DNA of 64,000 nucleotides from Azospirillum brasilense (GCF_007827795.1 NZ_VITI01000021.1:1-64000), one strand, 5' to 3'; positions 1-7,985 are shown, counted from the stretch's first letter. Made by a program: numbers and translations. Notes: a model not told the origin generated them from the letters alone.

Positions 1-225
1 GAACGAGAACACCAATGGGCTGCTGCGTCAGTACTTCCCCAAGGGCACCGACCTCGCCGTGCATGACGCCGATACCCTGGCGGCCGTCGCACTTGCCCTG
101 AACACCAGACCCCGCAAAACCCTTGGCTGGAAAACTCCAGCAGAGGCGCTGGACGAACTGCGCCAATCCATCGATAAGGGAGGACGGGAAGAGGCTGTTG
201 CGACGACCGCTTGAATCCGCCCGAC
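1..225 (+). mobile_element. Right-hand part of an IS30-family insertion sequence (boundary approximate)
   Basis: The transposase tail runs to 214. The calcium-binding repeat frame that follows is only open from 178, and recognisable repeats begin near 230. The element therefore ends somewhere between about 190 and 230. IS30-family terminal repeats lie very close to the transposase stop, which fits. The exact inverted repeat cannot be set because the left end is not in the window. Confidence 0.55.
2..214 (+). CDS. IS30-family transposase, C-terminal fragment (5' part outside the window)
   Basis: The frame is open from the first bases to a TGA at 212-214 and gives about 70 residues. It contains the stretch [17 protein letters not shown] and then [15 protein letters not shown]. 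Both are hallmarks of the C-terminal end of IS30-family DDE transposases, and the glutamate in NENTNG lies where the third catalytic acidic residue is expected. The gene would catalyse cut-and-paste or circle-mediated movement of its element. The start and the other catalytic residues lie left of the window, so it is not possible to say whether the element is intact. Confidence 0.85.
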   Translation, partial: NENTNGLLRQYFPKGTDLAVHDADTLAAVALALNTRPRKTLGWKTPAEALDELRQSIDKGGREEAVATTA

Positions 226-591
226 CTGATCGGCGGCGGCACGGGCAACGACCGCGGCTTCGGCGGGACGGGCGACGACATCCTGTTCGGCGAGGAGGGC
301 GACGACACGCTGTTCGGCGGGGCGGGCAACGACGTGCTGTTCGCCGACGGCGGGGCGGACACGCTGTGGGGCGGCGAGGGTGCGGACCTGTTCGCCTTCG
401 GGCGGGCCTCGGGCGGCTCGGTGGTGATGGACTTCCAGGCGGGTGTGGACCGTTTGGCCCTTTACGACGCCAGCATGGACCTCGGCGCGGTGATCCGCTC
501 GGCGCGGGTGGAGGGCGGCAACACCACCCTCGACGTCGGCTCGGGCAACCGCATCACCATCCTCGGCCAGACCGGCAACGTCGCCGCCTAG
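217..591 (+). pseudogene. RTX-type calcium-binding protein, C-terminal remnant behind the IS element
   Basis: The frame encodes at least three glycine- and aspartate-rich nonapeptide repeats of the form GGxGxDxLx (for example GGTGDDILFGEEGDDTLFG, then GGAGNDVLF). A typical RTX C-terminal cap follows, with a DFQAGVDRL segment and a hydrophobic end. Such repeats bind calcium outside the cell and mark type I secreted proteins. Here the frame has no natural start: upstream it runs directly into IS30 sequence, and the only in-frame start is a TTG at 211 overlapping the transposase stop. It is best read as the tail of a larger protein cut off by insertion or rearrangement. Expression is doubtful. 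Confidence 0.7.
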
Positions 592-621
592 TTCGGCTGA
601 GACGGCATAGAGACCAGCCGG

Positions 622-665
622 AACGGCGGGTGCCGGGGCCTTCGGGCTTCGGCACCCGCCGTTTT
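622..665 (+). terminator. Rho-independent terminator after the RTX remnant
   Basis: A 14-bp stem (622-635 with 650-663) made from AACGGCGGGTGCCG and its complement closes a GGGCCTTCGGGCTT-type loop and is followed by TTTT. It lies 31 bp behind the RTX stop codon, so it is probably the original terminator of the truncated gene. Confidence 0.75.
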
Positions 666-781
666 GCGTCGGCTTCCCCGAACGGAGGGGGCGGGCTAAT
701 CCGTAGGGGTCTTTGCCGCCGCGGGGTTATCGGTTGGATGATGGTTTACTCGATCGAACGAATCCCCGGAGCCATTCCGCC

Positions 782-1156
782 ATGCCGATATCGCCGCACG
801 GATTGCCCGACCGCGGGCTGAAGCCGTTCATCCTCGCCATTCATCGCGAAGCTCTGGAAACCGCCGCGGCCAAGGGGCTGACCGGCACTCTGGCTCAGGT
901 CGCCGCCCTCCAGGACACCGCGAGCCTCGCCTCGGCCAAGGCCGGACGCCTCGTCACGGAGGAGGAGGTGATGCGCCTGCTGCTTCGGGAGCGCCGCGGC
1001 CGCAAGATTCATGAGGTGGTGGGAGCGGCTCCGGTCGCTCCGGTCAGGAAGCCGACGGCGGCGCCTTCCCGATTCCGTCTGGGACGTTGGCGGACGGTGG
1101 CGATCGGCATGGCCCGCTCGGCATCCGTCGGTCTGACGGGAAAGATCCGGTTGTAA
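782..1156 (+). CDS. Hypothetical protein, 124 aa
   Basis: I do not recognise a family. The ATG at 782 is preferred over a TTG at 713 because the upstream residues look non-coding. The protein has an N-terminal helical region with ETAAAKGLTGTLAQVAALQDTASLASA and an EEEVMRLLLRERRG helix. A basic, arginine- and proline-rich tail follows. There are no membrane segments, no signal peptide and no cysteine motif. It stands alone between the RTX terminator and the superoxide dismutase gene. Coding bias supports it only moderately, so the low-complexity tail may not be real. Confidence 0.4.
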   Translation: MPISPHGLPDRGLKPFILAIHREALETAAAKGLTGTLAQVAALQDTASLASAKAGRLVTEEEVMRLLLRERRGRKIHEVVGAAPVAPVRKPTAAPSRFRLGRWRTVAIGMARSASVGLTGKIRL

Positions 1157-1283
1157 GAATAGGACGATCTGCTGTCCGCCGGTACCGAGTGAGTACGCCC
1201 ATTGCCCTGTTGAGTGAGTTGCGGGGCGCACTGAGGCTGTCGCTTCCCCGCTGTTCGGCACGACACACACATTGGGAGGTCTC

Positions 1284-2051
1284 ATGTCCCTTCGCCTGGA
1301 TCGCCGCCAACTGCTGCTGTCCGCCGGAGCCGCCGCGCTGGTGCTGGCGGTGGCGCCGCGCTTCGTCTTCGCTCAAGCATCAGGGGCCCAGACGCCGGGA
1401 GGCCAAGCCCCGGGAGGCAAGGGCTTCACGCTGCCGCCGCTGCCCTACGCCCCCGCCGCGCTGGAACCGCACATCGACGCGACGACCATGAGCGTGCACC
1501 ACGGCAAGCACCATCAGGCTTACGTGGACAACCTCAACAAGGCGCTCGCCAACCACGGCGACCTTCAGGCGATGCCGTTGGCCGACCTGCTGAAGCGCGT
1601 GCCGGAACTGCCGGAAAGCATCCGCACCGCGGTGCGCAACAACGGCGGCGGGCACGCGAACCACAGCATGTTCTGGAGCATCATGGGGCCGAACGCCGGT
1701 GGCGCCCCGGACGGCGAGGTCGGCGCCGCCATCACGCGCGACTTCGGCAGCTTCGACGATTTCAAGACGCGCTTCAATTCGGCGGGGGCCGGGCAGTTCG
1801 GCAGCGGCTGGGTCTTCGTCACCGCCGATCCGTCATCGGGCAAGCTCGCCATCGCCGCCCGCCCGAACCAGGATTCCCCGGCCATGGAAGGGGTGCCGGT
1901 GCTGATGGGCAACGACGTGTGGGAGCACGCCTATTACCTGAAGTACCAGAACCGGCGCGCCGACTATCTGGCGGCCTGGTGGAACGTGGTCGACTGGGGG
2001 GCGGTGAACCGCCGCTACGCGGCGATCCGCAAGGGCGAGCTGGTGATCTGA
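1284..2051 (+). CDS. Secreted iron/manganese superoxide dismutase
   Basis: This gene converts superoxide to hydrogen peroxide and oxygen. The ATG at 1284 follows GGGAGG at a good distance. Residues 1-30 form an export signal with a twin-arginine-like LDRRQLLLSAG motif ending at FVFA-QA, so the enzyme probably acts in the periplasm, carried there by the Tat system. A short glycine/glutamine linker leads to a normal SOD fold from about residue 48. The metal ligands are visible: VHHGKHHQAYV (first His), NHSMFW (second His) and DVWEHAYYL (Asp and His). The length of 255 aa is a standard SOD plus leader. Whether iron or manganese is preferred cannot be read with certainty. Most homologues are cytoplasmic, so the leader is the unusual feature. 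Confidence 0.92.
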   Translation: MSLRLDRRQLLLSAGAAALVLAVAPRFVFAQASGAQTPGGQAPGGKGFTLPPLPYAPAALEPHIDATTMSVHHGKHHQAYVDNLNKALANHGDLQAMPLADLLKRVPELPESIRTAVRNNGGGHANHSMFWSIMGPNAGGAPDGEVGAAITRDFGSFDDFKTRFNSAGAGQFGSGWVFVTADPSSGKLAIAARPNQDSPAMEGVPVLMGNDVWEHAYYLKYQNRRADYLAAWWNVVDWGAVNRRYAAIRKGELVI

Positions 2052-2057
2052 ACGGCA

Positions 2058-2086
2058 AAGGGCGGCGGGGCATCCCCGCCGCCCTT
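2058..2086. terminator. Bidirectional terminator between the SOD gene and cbiM
   Basis: A GC-rich stem of about 13 bp (2058-2070 with 2074-2086, AAGGGCGGCGGGG and its complement) sits between two convergent genes. The A-run on one side and TTC on the other allow it to serve both. No other terminator is visible in the 77-bp gap. Confidence 0.6.
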
Positions 2087-2128
2087 CACGCGAATCCTCC
2101 CGTCCAACGGGTCCGTCAAGGGAGCCGG

Positions 2129-2809
2129 TCAGGCGCCCTGGTGCAGGCGGACGTTGAACAGCGGCCCCTGGCTCTGGCGGCGCAGCGCCTTGGCGACGGC
2201 CAGCACGGCGAGGTCGGCCAGCGGCTCGACGATGATGACGGTCATGTAGGCGGCGCCGAAGGAGGCCACTTCCGTCATGGTCTCGGCGGTGAAGCCGTGG
2301 CCGTAGAAGGCCCAGAAGGCCACCCAGGCGACGATGCCGCCCTGGTAGGTGGTGGAGAGGGCCAATGCCTGCGAGTACTTCAGGTCGACATAGGGGGTGG
2401 CGTCCGGAACGATCCGCTTCGCCAGCAGGCTGATGCCCCACAGCGGGACCAGCAGCGTGGTGACGTTCATGCCGTACTGCGGCAGGTCGAACGGCGCGAA
2501 GAACAGGCCCTGGATCAGCAGGCCGGCGGCCAGACCGATGGAGGCGGCGCCGGCGCCGAACAGCAGGAGCAGCGTCGAACCGAGGATCAGGTGAACCTCC
2601 GACACGCCCACGGGGTGGTGCGGGAACACCTCGAAGAAGCTGAAGACCAGCGCGGTGGCGATCAGGCTGCGCAGCACCAGCGGCGCGACCCCGCCGTTGT
2701 TGCGGACGTCGTCGCGCGCCAGCTTTCCGGCCATTGCGAAGCCGCCGGCGGCCGTCGCGTAGCTGAGAGCGATCTTGGCGCCGTCCACGACGCCGGGTTC
2801 GATGTGCAT
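2129..2809 (-). CDS. CbiM-family cobalt permease (energy-coupling factor type)
   Basis: The protein of 226 aa has about six hydrophobic segments. It starts with MHIEPGVVDGAKIALSYA; the N-terminal Met-His pair is the metal-entry signature of CbiM/NikM substrate-binding membrane proteins. It is expected to bring Co2+ across the inner membrane for cobalamin synthesis. A cobalamin riboswitch lies immediately upstream on the same strand (3005-3215), which strongly supports the substrate. The usual partners CbiN, CbiQ and CbiO are not next to it, so it either works alone or borrows an energising module encoded elsewhere. The name cbiM is a family assignment only. Confidence 0.82.
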   Translation of the reverse strand: MHIEPGVVDGAKIALSYATAAGGFAMAGKLARDDVRNNGGVAPLVLRSLIATALVFSFFEVFPHHPVGVSEVHLILGSTLLLLFGAGAASIGLAAGLLIQGLFFAPFDLPQYGMNVTTLLVPLWGISLLAKRIVPDATPYVDLKYSQALALSTTYQGGIVAWVAFWAFYGHGFTAETMTEVASFGAAYMTVIIVEPLADLAVLAVAKALRRQSQGPLFNVRLHQGA

Positions 2810-3004
2810 GCTCTATGCCCTTTCCGAGTCTGCCATGCGTTGGGAGGGGCGTCGTTGCTGGCAGGCACCGGCATCGCAACCCCCTTGGTCCCCTGGATGG
2901 GCGCACCGGAGGGACGGCTTGCGGAGGACGGGCGGCCTTCGGGCCGGACATCGGCAAGCGACCACCGGGGCACCCCGCCCGAGGACGTACGTTCGGTTAC
3001 GGCA

Positions 3005-3215
3005 GGTCTCCTGGCTTGCGGGTCAAGGCGGCATCGTCCGGCCTTCCCGGCGCCCGTTCCCGCAGGCGGCGCCAGTGACACGGAAAGGACGATGCCGCTC
3101 ACCGCTCACAGTTGCGGGGGCAGCGCCGGATTTGCCGTGTTCCCTGATCGGGGCGGCGCACCGGCTTCCCTCTTAGCCCCGCGACCGGACGGCGCGGGGA
3201 ACCATAACCGGCGCC
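3005..3215 (-). promoter_or_regulatory. Cobalamin (B12) riboswitch
   Basis: Read on the minus strand, the stretch holds the conserved blocks in order: the GGGCTAAGAGGGAA and GCCGGTG entry region (about 3160-3185), AAATCCGGCGCTGCC followed by CGCAACTGTGAGCGG (about 3100-3130), and the 3' B12 box GCAAGCCAGGAGACC (3005-3019). Binding of adenosylcobalamin to this element normally shuts off the gene downstream. That gene is the cobalt permease starting at 2809, about 195 nt further on. The expression platform lies between 2810 and 3004. Confidence 0.93.
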
Positions 3216-3365
3216 AGGGTAGGGGCGGGGTCCCCCGCCGTCAAGAGGGGGATGGCGACCCATCGGCGGCATCGCATGCCTTCCTTGACACCGCTCCCGC
3301 GGAACCGACAAGGTCCTGCGGATGGCGCGAGGCCGGATCAACGGGCGAAGGACGGGATTGCGGGC

Positions 3366-5294
3366 ATGCTACCGGTTCATTTCCTGACCATCGTGCTGAA
3401 CGGCGATCCCTTCATCCGCTATCACCTGGAGGTGTTCCGCCAACTCCCCTTTCCCTGGCATTGGCACATCGTGGAGGGGGTGGCGGAGCAGGTCCGCGAC
3501 TCCTCCTGGTGCGCGCAACGGGGCGGGCGCGTCCCCCAGGACCTTCACCGCGACGGCCGCAGCGGCGACGGCACCTCGGAATATCTGGACCAGATCGCCG
3601 CGGAGGAGCCCGGCCGCGTGTCGGTCCACCGCAAGCCGCCCGGCGCTTTCTGGCAGGGCAAGGTGGAGATGGTGACCGCGCCGCTGGTCGCCATGACGGA
3701 GGAGTGCCTGCTCTGGCAGATCGATGCGGACGAGCTGTGGACGGCGGAGCAGGTCATCCGTGCGCGCCAAATGTTCCTCGATTCGCCGTCGCGCACGGCG
3801 GCGCTTTACCTCTGCCATTTCTTCGTCGGCCCGTCCCTGGTCCTCGATCGGGTGGACCATTACGGCAATTACCGCGCCTACGAATGGCTGCGCACCTGGC
3901 GGTATCGGCCCGGGGATTTCTGGCACTCGCACGTCCCGCCCCGGCTGATGCGCCCGCAGCCCGACGGGCCGGACCTTGAACTCGGAGCGGCCAACCCCTT
4001 CCTGCATGAGGAAACGGCGGCGGGCGGGCTGGTCTTCCAGCATTTCGCCTATGCGACGCGGGAGCAGGTCGCCTTCAAGGAGGTCTATTACGGCTACGAC
4101 GGCGCGGTCCGGCAATGGGACGCCCTGCAAACGGCCGGCCGGTCGGTCGGCAGCGGCACCCTCCCATTGCGCGATTTCTTCCCCTGGGTGACCGACGCGG
4201 CGACCGTCGCGCGCGCCGAACATGCCCTGGTGGAACCGTTGGCCCGCCCGGCCCCCGATGGACGCTGGGCCTTCGTGCCGCCGGCACGGGGTGCCTCCAC
4301 CGCCCCGGCGGTGGCGTTGCTGCGGGAGTCCGGCCCTGCGGCCCGCCGCCGCACGCTCGCTCCCGGCGAACCGCCGCCCTTCCCGACCGACCTGATCCGG
4401 AGCGTCGGCGTGTTCCTGCTGGACGGGGTGGGTGCGGTGCTGCGGGCGTCGGGTTTCCTGCGGGAGTTGCGGCGGGCCATGCCGCTGGCCCGGATCACCG
4501 TCTTCGCAACGCCGGACGCGGAGGCGGCGCTCGCCCTCTGCCCCTACGTCAACCAGCGGGTCACTCTGCCGCCGCTGCGGGGGCGGGCGCCTGACGACGC
4601 GCTGGTGAGCGCCGTGCGCCAGGAGATCGGCGATCAGTTCCAGGGCGCCTTCGATCTGACGGTCAACCCGGTCCGGGGTGAGGATGCCGGCTTCGCCAAC
4701 CGCCTGATGCAGGACACCGGCGCGCCGCTCCGCCTCGGTTGCAGGGTCGGCCGGCCGGTGCGCGGCTATTACGCCGATGCCTTCCTGACCCATGTCGCGC
4801 CAAATCCCGCCGTCCTGCTCGGTGCGCTCACCGTCGGAGAGCCGGACTCAGGGACGGAGGTCTGGACCTCCCCCGCCGGTGAGCGCGCCGCCGCTGCGCT
4901 TTTGGCAGAGGGCGTTCCGGCGCGCTGGCGCTGCGCGGTCGGCCTGTCCGCGTCCGTCGGCACCGGGAGCATGTCGGAGCTGTGCCGCCGCCTCGCCGCG
5001 CGGGGCGATAACACCCTGATCCTGGTCGGCGAGGAGGCCGCCAGGGGCGCCGCCGCGCGCATCGCCGGGGAGACGGGGGCGGCCTGCGTGAACGCGGTCG
5101 GGCGGCTGGGTTTCGACGGGTTGTGCGCCCTGCTGCGGCGCTGCGACCTGTTCGTCGGGACGGGCGCCCCGGCGGAAGACATCGCCGTGGCGGCCAGGCT
5201 TCCCATGGTGGGAACCGGCCCGGAGCGCGGCGATCCGACCGCCGAGGCGATGGAGAGCGCCATCGCGGCCTGGCTGGCCAGCCGCCCGTACTGA
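3366..5294 (+). CDS. Two-domain glycosyltransferase-like protein
   Basis: The ATG at 3366 (MLPVHFLTIVLNGDPF) is chosen because the 38 residues before it in the frame are arginine-rich and non-coding in character. This gives 642 aa. The first half (about 1-300) looks like a GT-A-type glycosyltransferase, with DGTSEYLDQI and a DxD-like metal site in WQIDADELW. The second half (about 370-640) resembles a GT9/heptosyltransferase fold, with RSVGVFLLDGVGAVLRASGF, a nucleotide-sugar end with VGRLGFDGLCALLRRCDLFVGTGAP, and a final ARLPMVGTGP. There is no signal or membrane segment, so it acts in the cytoplasm, presumably on a cell-surface glycan. The donor and acceptor are unknown. It stands alone, with the riboswitch diverging upstream. 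Confidence 0.65.
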   Translation: MLPVHFLTIVLNGDPFIRYHLEVFRQLPFPWHWHIVEGVAEQVRDSSWCAQRGGRVPQDLHRDGRSGDGTSEYLDQIAAEEPGRVSVHRKPPGAFWQGKVEMVTAPLVAMTEECLLWQIDADELWTAEQVIRARQMFLDSPSRTAALYLCHFFVGPSLVLDRVDHYGNYRAYEWLRTWRYRPGDFWHSHVPPRLMRPQPDGPDLELGAANPFLHEETAAGGLVFQHFAYATREQVAFKEVYYGYDGAVRQWDALQTAGRSVGSGTLPLRDFFPWVTDAATVARAEHALVEPLARPAPDGRWAFVPPARGASTAPAVALLRESGPAARRRTLAPGEPPPFPTDLIRSVGVFLLDGVGAVLRASGFLRELRRAMPLARITVFATPDAEAALALCPYVNQRVTLPPLRGRAPDDALVSAVRQEIGDQFQGAFDLTVNPVRGEDAGFANRLMQDTGAPLRLGCRVGRPVRGYYADAFLTHVAPNPAVLLGALTVGEPDSGTEVWTSPAGERAAAALLAEGVPARWRCAVGLSASVGTGSMSELCRRLAARGDNTLILVGEEAARGAAARIAGETGAACVNAVGRLGFDGLCALLRRCDLFVGTGAPAEDIAVAARLPMVGTGPERGDPTAEAMESAIAAWLASRPY

Positions 5295-5485
5295 CGGACG
5301 TTCCCACACAGCCTGTGAGATCCGGGAGGGGAAGCGTGGAAAAACGGAGGGATAGGCGCGCAAGGCGCTTGTGTTGGCGCGTTTGCGCCGCAATGATCCG
5401 CCCCCTCCGAATCCCGGACGGCCGCGCGGCGCGCGGCGCAGCGGGGAAAACCATGGATTGAATCCGGCGGCCCGGTAAGCACACG

Positions 5486-6652
5486 ATGCGCAGAGCAGTC
5501 ATGAAACCCCGTGCGGATTGGCGTCCGGGGCTCCGCAAATACCCCTTCGGCGTCCGCGCCATGAGCGCCGGCGCCTTTTGGCGCGAGGATGTGCGGTACG
5601 AGTTCTCCGCCCATCAGATCGACTTGATCGAGAGCGTCGCCGACGAACTGCACACCATGCTGCGCGAGGCGCTGCGCGCGACGATGGACGGGCGGGCGTT
5701 GGCCCGGCTGGGGGTCCGCGGCGGCGTGGCGCGGCTCCTGGAAGCCTCCTGGAACGACTATTGGGCTGCGGGGCGGCTGAACGAGCGGGCCGGCGGGCTG
5801 ATCGGGCGGCTGACTCTGGCCTATGACGGGCGCGATTCGGTCAAGCTGCTGGCCTGCAACTACGACACGCCGGAGGGGCTGTTCGCCGCCTCGATCATCC
5901 AGCGCAACTGGCGTGAGGCCCTGATGGCCGACGCCAACCAGTTCAACGGTCTGCATGAAGGGATTGTGGAGCGCTGGGAGGAATTGGCGGCGGGCATGCC
6001 GGGCCGCCAACTCGTCCATCTGGCCTGCGCCACCCCCGACCCGATGCGCGAGAGCGAACTGGTCTATCTGGCCGCGACGGCGGCGGAGGCCGGCATCGCC
6101 ACGCATCTGCTGCCGCTGCAAAGCCTGGGTTGGGACGGCCAGCGTTTCGTCGACGACGAGGGGCGGGCAGCCTCCTGGCTGGCGAAGATCTACCCTTGGC
6201 AGGGGCTGGCCGACGACGCCTTCCTGCAAAAGCTGCGGATGGGCGGCATGAGCATGCTGTCGCCGCTGTGGTGCTGGCCGATGTCGAACCATGGGCTGCT
6301 GGCGACACTCTGGGCGCTCTACCCGCGCCACCCCAACCTGTGCCGCGCCGGGCTCGATCCCGAGGAACTGGCGGGCTGTGACGCCGTGACCGAGCGCAGC
6401 CTGTTCGGGCTGGACGACGCGGCCCAGCGCATGACGGCCCATGGCCGCCCCGTCTCGGACACCGGCGGCGCCGAGTATCCGGGGGGGCGGGTCTGGCTGG
6501 AAACCCCACCGATCTTCGAGGAGGAGGGCGTCCACGCGCTCCTGCACTGTTGGATCATCGGGGACAAGTGTCTGGGCATGTCGGTCCGTGAATCGGCGGA
6601 CCCGCGGGTCGGCTCCGACGCGGCGATGGTGCCGCACATCTTCCGCGGCTGA
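5486..6652 (+). CDS. Glutathionylspermidine synthase-like ATP-grasp protein
   Basis: The length of 388 aa matches the single-domain YgiC/YjfC-type members of this family. The start MRRAVMKPRADWRPG fits the usual family opening (an arginine-rich lead into PRPDWR); an ATG at 5501 is the alternative. Family landmarks are visible: NYDTPEGLFAASIIQRNW, AKIYPWQGLADD, GRVWLETPPIF and a C-terminal CWIIGDKCLGMSVRESADPRVG followed by VPHIF. These proteins form amide bonds at the expense of ATP, but the true substrates of this subgroup are unsettled. The acidic residue usually found in the LLEYNADTP motif is replaced here (LLACNYDTP), so catalytic competence is uncertain. No partner gene lies beside it. 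Confidence 0.75.
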   Translation: MRRAVMKPRADWRPGLRKYPFGVRAMSAGAFWREDVRYEFSAHQIDLIESVADELHTMLREALRATMDGRALARLGVRGGVARLLEASWNDYWAAGRLNERAGGLIGRLTLAYDGRDSVKLLACNYDTPEGLFAASIIQRNWREALMADANQFNGLHEGIVERWEELAAGMPGRQLVHLACATPDPMRESELVYLAATAAEAGIATHLLPLQSLGWDGQRFVDDEGRAASWLAKIYPWQGLADDAFLQKLRMGGMSMLSPLWCWPMSNHGLLATLWALYPRHPNLCRAGLDPEELAGCDAVTERSLFGLDDAAQRMTAHGRPVSDTGGAEYPGGRVWLETPPIFEEEGVHALLHCWIIGDKCLGMSVRESADPRVGSDAAMVPHIFRG

Positions 6653-6738
6653 CGCGCTTTCACGGGGTGGAAGGAACCCGCCCTGTTCCAACGGGGCGCA
6701 GGGCGGGCGCTTCGGCGGCGGCGATCAAGCGGCGGGGC

Positions 6739-6963
6739 TCAGCGGCTGCGGCCCGGCGCGAAGGGATTGGGCAGCGGCGAGCCGAACGTCGCCCGGCGGG
6801 CGTCCCGCCACGCGACATCGTTGCCGACGCCGCTGTGGGTGGCGGACACCGACACGACCTGACTCTGGTGGCGCAGCCAGCCGCGCAGCTTTTCCTCGAA
6901 TCGGTGGGCGTCCTGGGCGTCCGCAACCTCCAGTTCCATCGTCATCTGCAACTCGGTCTTCAT
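6739..6963 (-). CDS. Small hypothetical protein, 74 aa
   Basis: The ATG at 6963 is preceded by GAGGAGG at an ideal distance, which fixes the start at MKTELQMTMELEVADAQDA. A beta-alpha-beta-like pattern follows: a predicted strand (TELQMTMELEV), an acidic/basic helix (AQDAHRFEEKLRGWLRHQ), and a strand (QVVSVSATHSG). The protein is soluble, with no cysteines. I do not recognise a family. It lies directly downstream of the phaR terminator on the same strand but has its own ribosome binding site. Confidence 0.6.
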   Translation of the reverse strand: MKTELQMTMELEVADAQDAHRFEEKLRGWLRHQSQVVSVSATHSGVGNDVAWRDARRATFGSPLPNPFAPGRSR

Positions 6964-7020
6964 GGCGTTCCTCCTCTGGACCGTTCCGTTGAACAAACAG
7001 CCGGGCGTGCCACTGGTGCC

Positions 7021-7057
7021 GAAAAAACAGAAAAGGGCGGGGAACTTTCCCCGCCCT
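7021..7057 (-). terminator. Terminator of phaR
   Basis: On the minus strand a stem of about 10 bp, AGGGCGGGGA with its complement, is followed by TTTTCTGTTTTTT. It lies 55 bp behind the phaR stop codon and in front of the small gene at 6963. Confidence 0.8.
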
Positions 7058-7111
7058 GCGCCGCAAAGCTGTCAATGCGATGGCCGTCGATGCGATTGGC
7101 GGCGCTGCCGC

Positions 7112-7783
7112 TCACTTCCCTTCGGGCTTCGCCGGGCGGGCCGGCTTGGCGATGCTGGCGATCTGCTTCTGCAGGTCGTCGATCTGCTTCTGAAGCTCTT
7201 CATAGGTGTGGCTGACCGCCGCCGGGCCGTTGGACGGAGCGGCGGGCGGAGCGGCGAACGGGCCGGGGGGGGCAGGGCGGGGCGGCATCGCCGGCTCGCC
7301 CGGCTGCCCGTCCTCGGCACCGCCGAAGGGCGAGAACATGCGCATGGCCCGTTCGAACATCGCCATGTTCTGCTTGCCGACCTCCTCCAGCCGGCCGAAC
7401 GGGAACATGCCGCCCAGCGTGTTCTGGAAATAGTCGCGCATCTGCTCCTGGTTGCGCGAGAAGGACTGCATCGAATATTCGAGGTAGCGCGGCACCATCC
7501 ACTGCATGTTGTCGCCGTAGAAGCCGATGAGCTGGCGCAGGAAGCTGATCGGCAGCAGGTTCTGGCCCTTGCTCTCCTCCTCGACGATGATCTGGGTCAG
7601 GACCGAACGGGTAATGTCCTCTCCGGTCTTCGCGTCATAGACCACAAAGTCGAGGCCGTCCTTGACCATCTGACAGAGATGGTCGAGCGTCACATAGCTG
7701 CTGGTCGCCGTGTTGTAGAGCCGCCGGTTGGCGTACTTCTTGATCGTGATCGTCGCGGACTTCTGGTCTTCCTTGTCGGCCAT
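7112..7783 (-). CDS. phaR: Polyhydroxyalkanoate synthesis repressor PhaR
   Basis: PhaR is a DNA- and granule-binding repressor that senses polyhydroxyalkanoate and controls phasin and pha genes. The ATG at 7783 (MADKEDQKSATITIKKYANRRLY) is chosen; an ATG five codons upstream is possible. The N-terminal PHB/PHA-accumulation regulator DNA-binding domain is clear: KKYANRRLYNTATSSYVTLDHLC, then DAKTGEDITRSVLTQIIVEEE. A second segment with SFLRQLIGFYGDNMQ and YLEYSMQSF is the granule-associated part. The C-terminus (about 150-223) is proline/alanine-rich and ends in a short coiled coil (YEELQKQIDDLQKQIASI). It diverges from the PHA synthase genes, with candidate PhaR sites in between. Confidence 0.95.
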   Translation of the reverse strand: MADKEDQKSATITIKKYANRRLYNTATSSYVTLDHLCQMVKDGLDFVVYDAKTGEDITRSVLTQIIVEEESKGQNLLPISFLRQLIGFYGDNMQWMVPRYLEYSMQSFSRNQEQMRDYFQNTLGGMFPFGRLEEVGKQNMAMFERAMRMFSPFGGAEDGQPGEPAMPPRPAPPGPFAAPPAAPSNGPAAVSHTYEELQKQIDDLQKQIASIAKPARPAKPEGK

Positions 7784-7864
7784 CGCTGTTTCTTTCAAGA
7801 AGGGTCGTGCGGCGGGTATGTTCCAGATATAAGGACTACTCGAAGGAATGCACCCTGTCCAGTG

Positions 7865-7889
7865 CTGTGCCGCAGCGCTGCGACCGCAG
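7865..7889. promoter_or_regulatory. Candidate PhaR operator pair
   Basis: CTGC-GACC-GCAG at 7878-7889 is a perfect match to the CTGC-N3/4-GCAG, TGC-rich target described for PhaR of Paracoccus. A near match, CTGT-GCC-GCAG, lies just before it at 7865-7875. Both sit in the 200-bp divergent region between phaR and the synthase genes, where autoregulation and synthase control would be expected. Binding is inferred from motif and position only. Confidence 0.55.
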
Positions 7890-7985
7890 GTGGACGGCGC
7901 CCGGATAATTCGGGATTTGCGGCATTTTCGATCGGTCCTTCGCGGCTCTGGTCAAGCGTACCGCCTCCCCCATATACTCCCGGCC

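Noticed and set aside
4769-6691. Long open frame antisense to the glycosyltransferase and the ATP-grasp gene
   Set aside because: Arginine/proline-rich composition and no domain; it is a by-product of high GC on the opposite strand of two well-supported genes.
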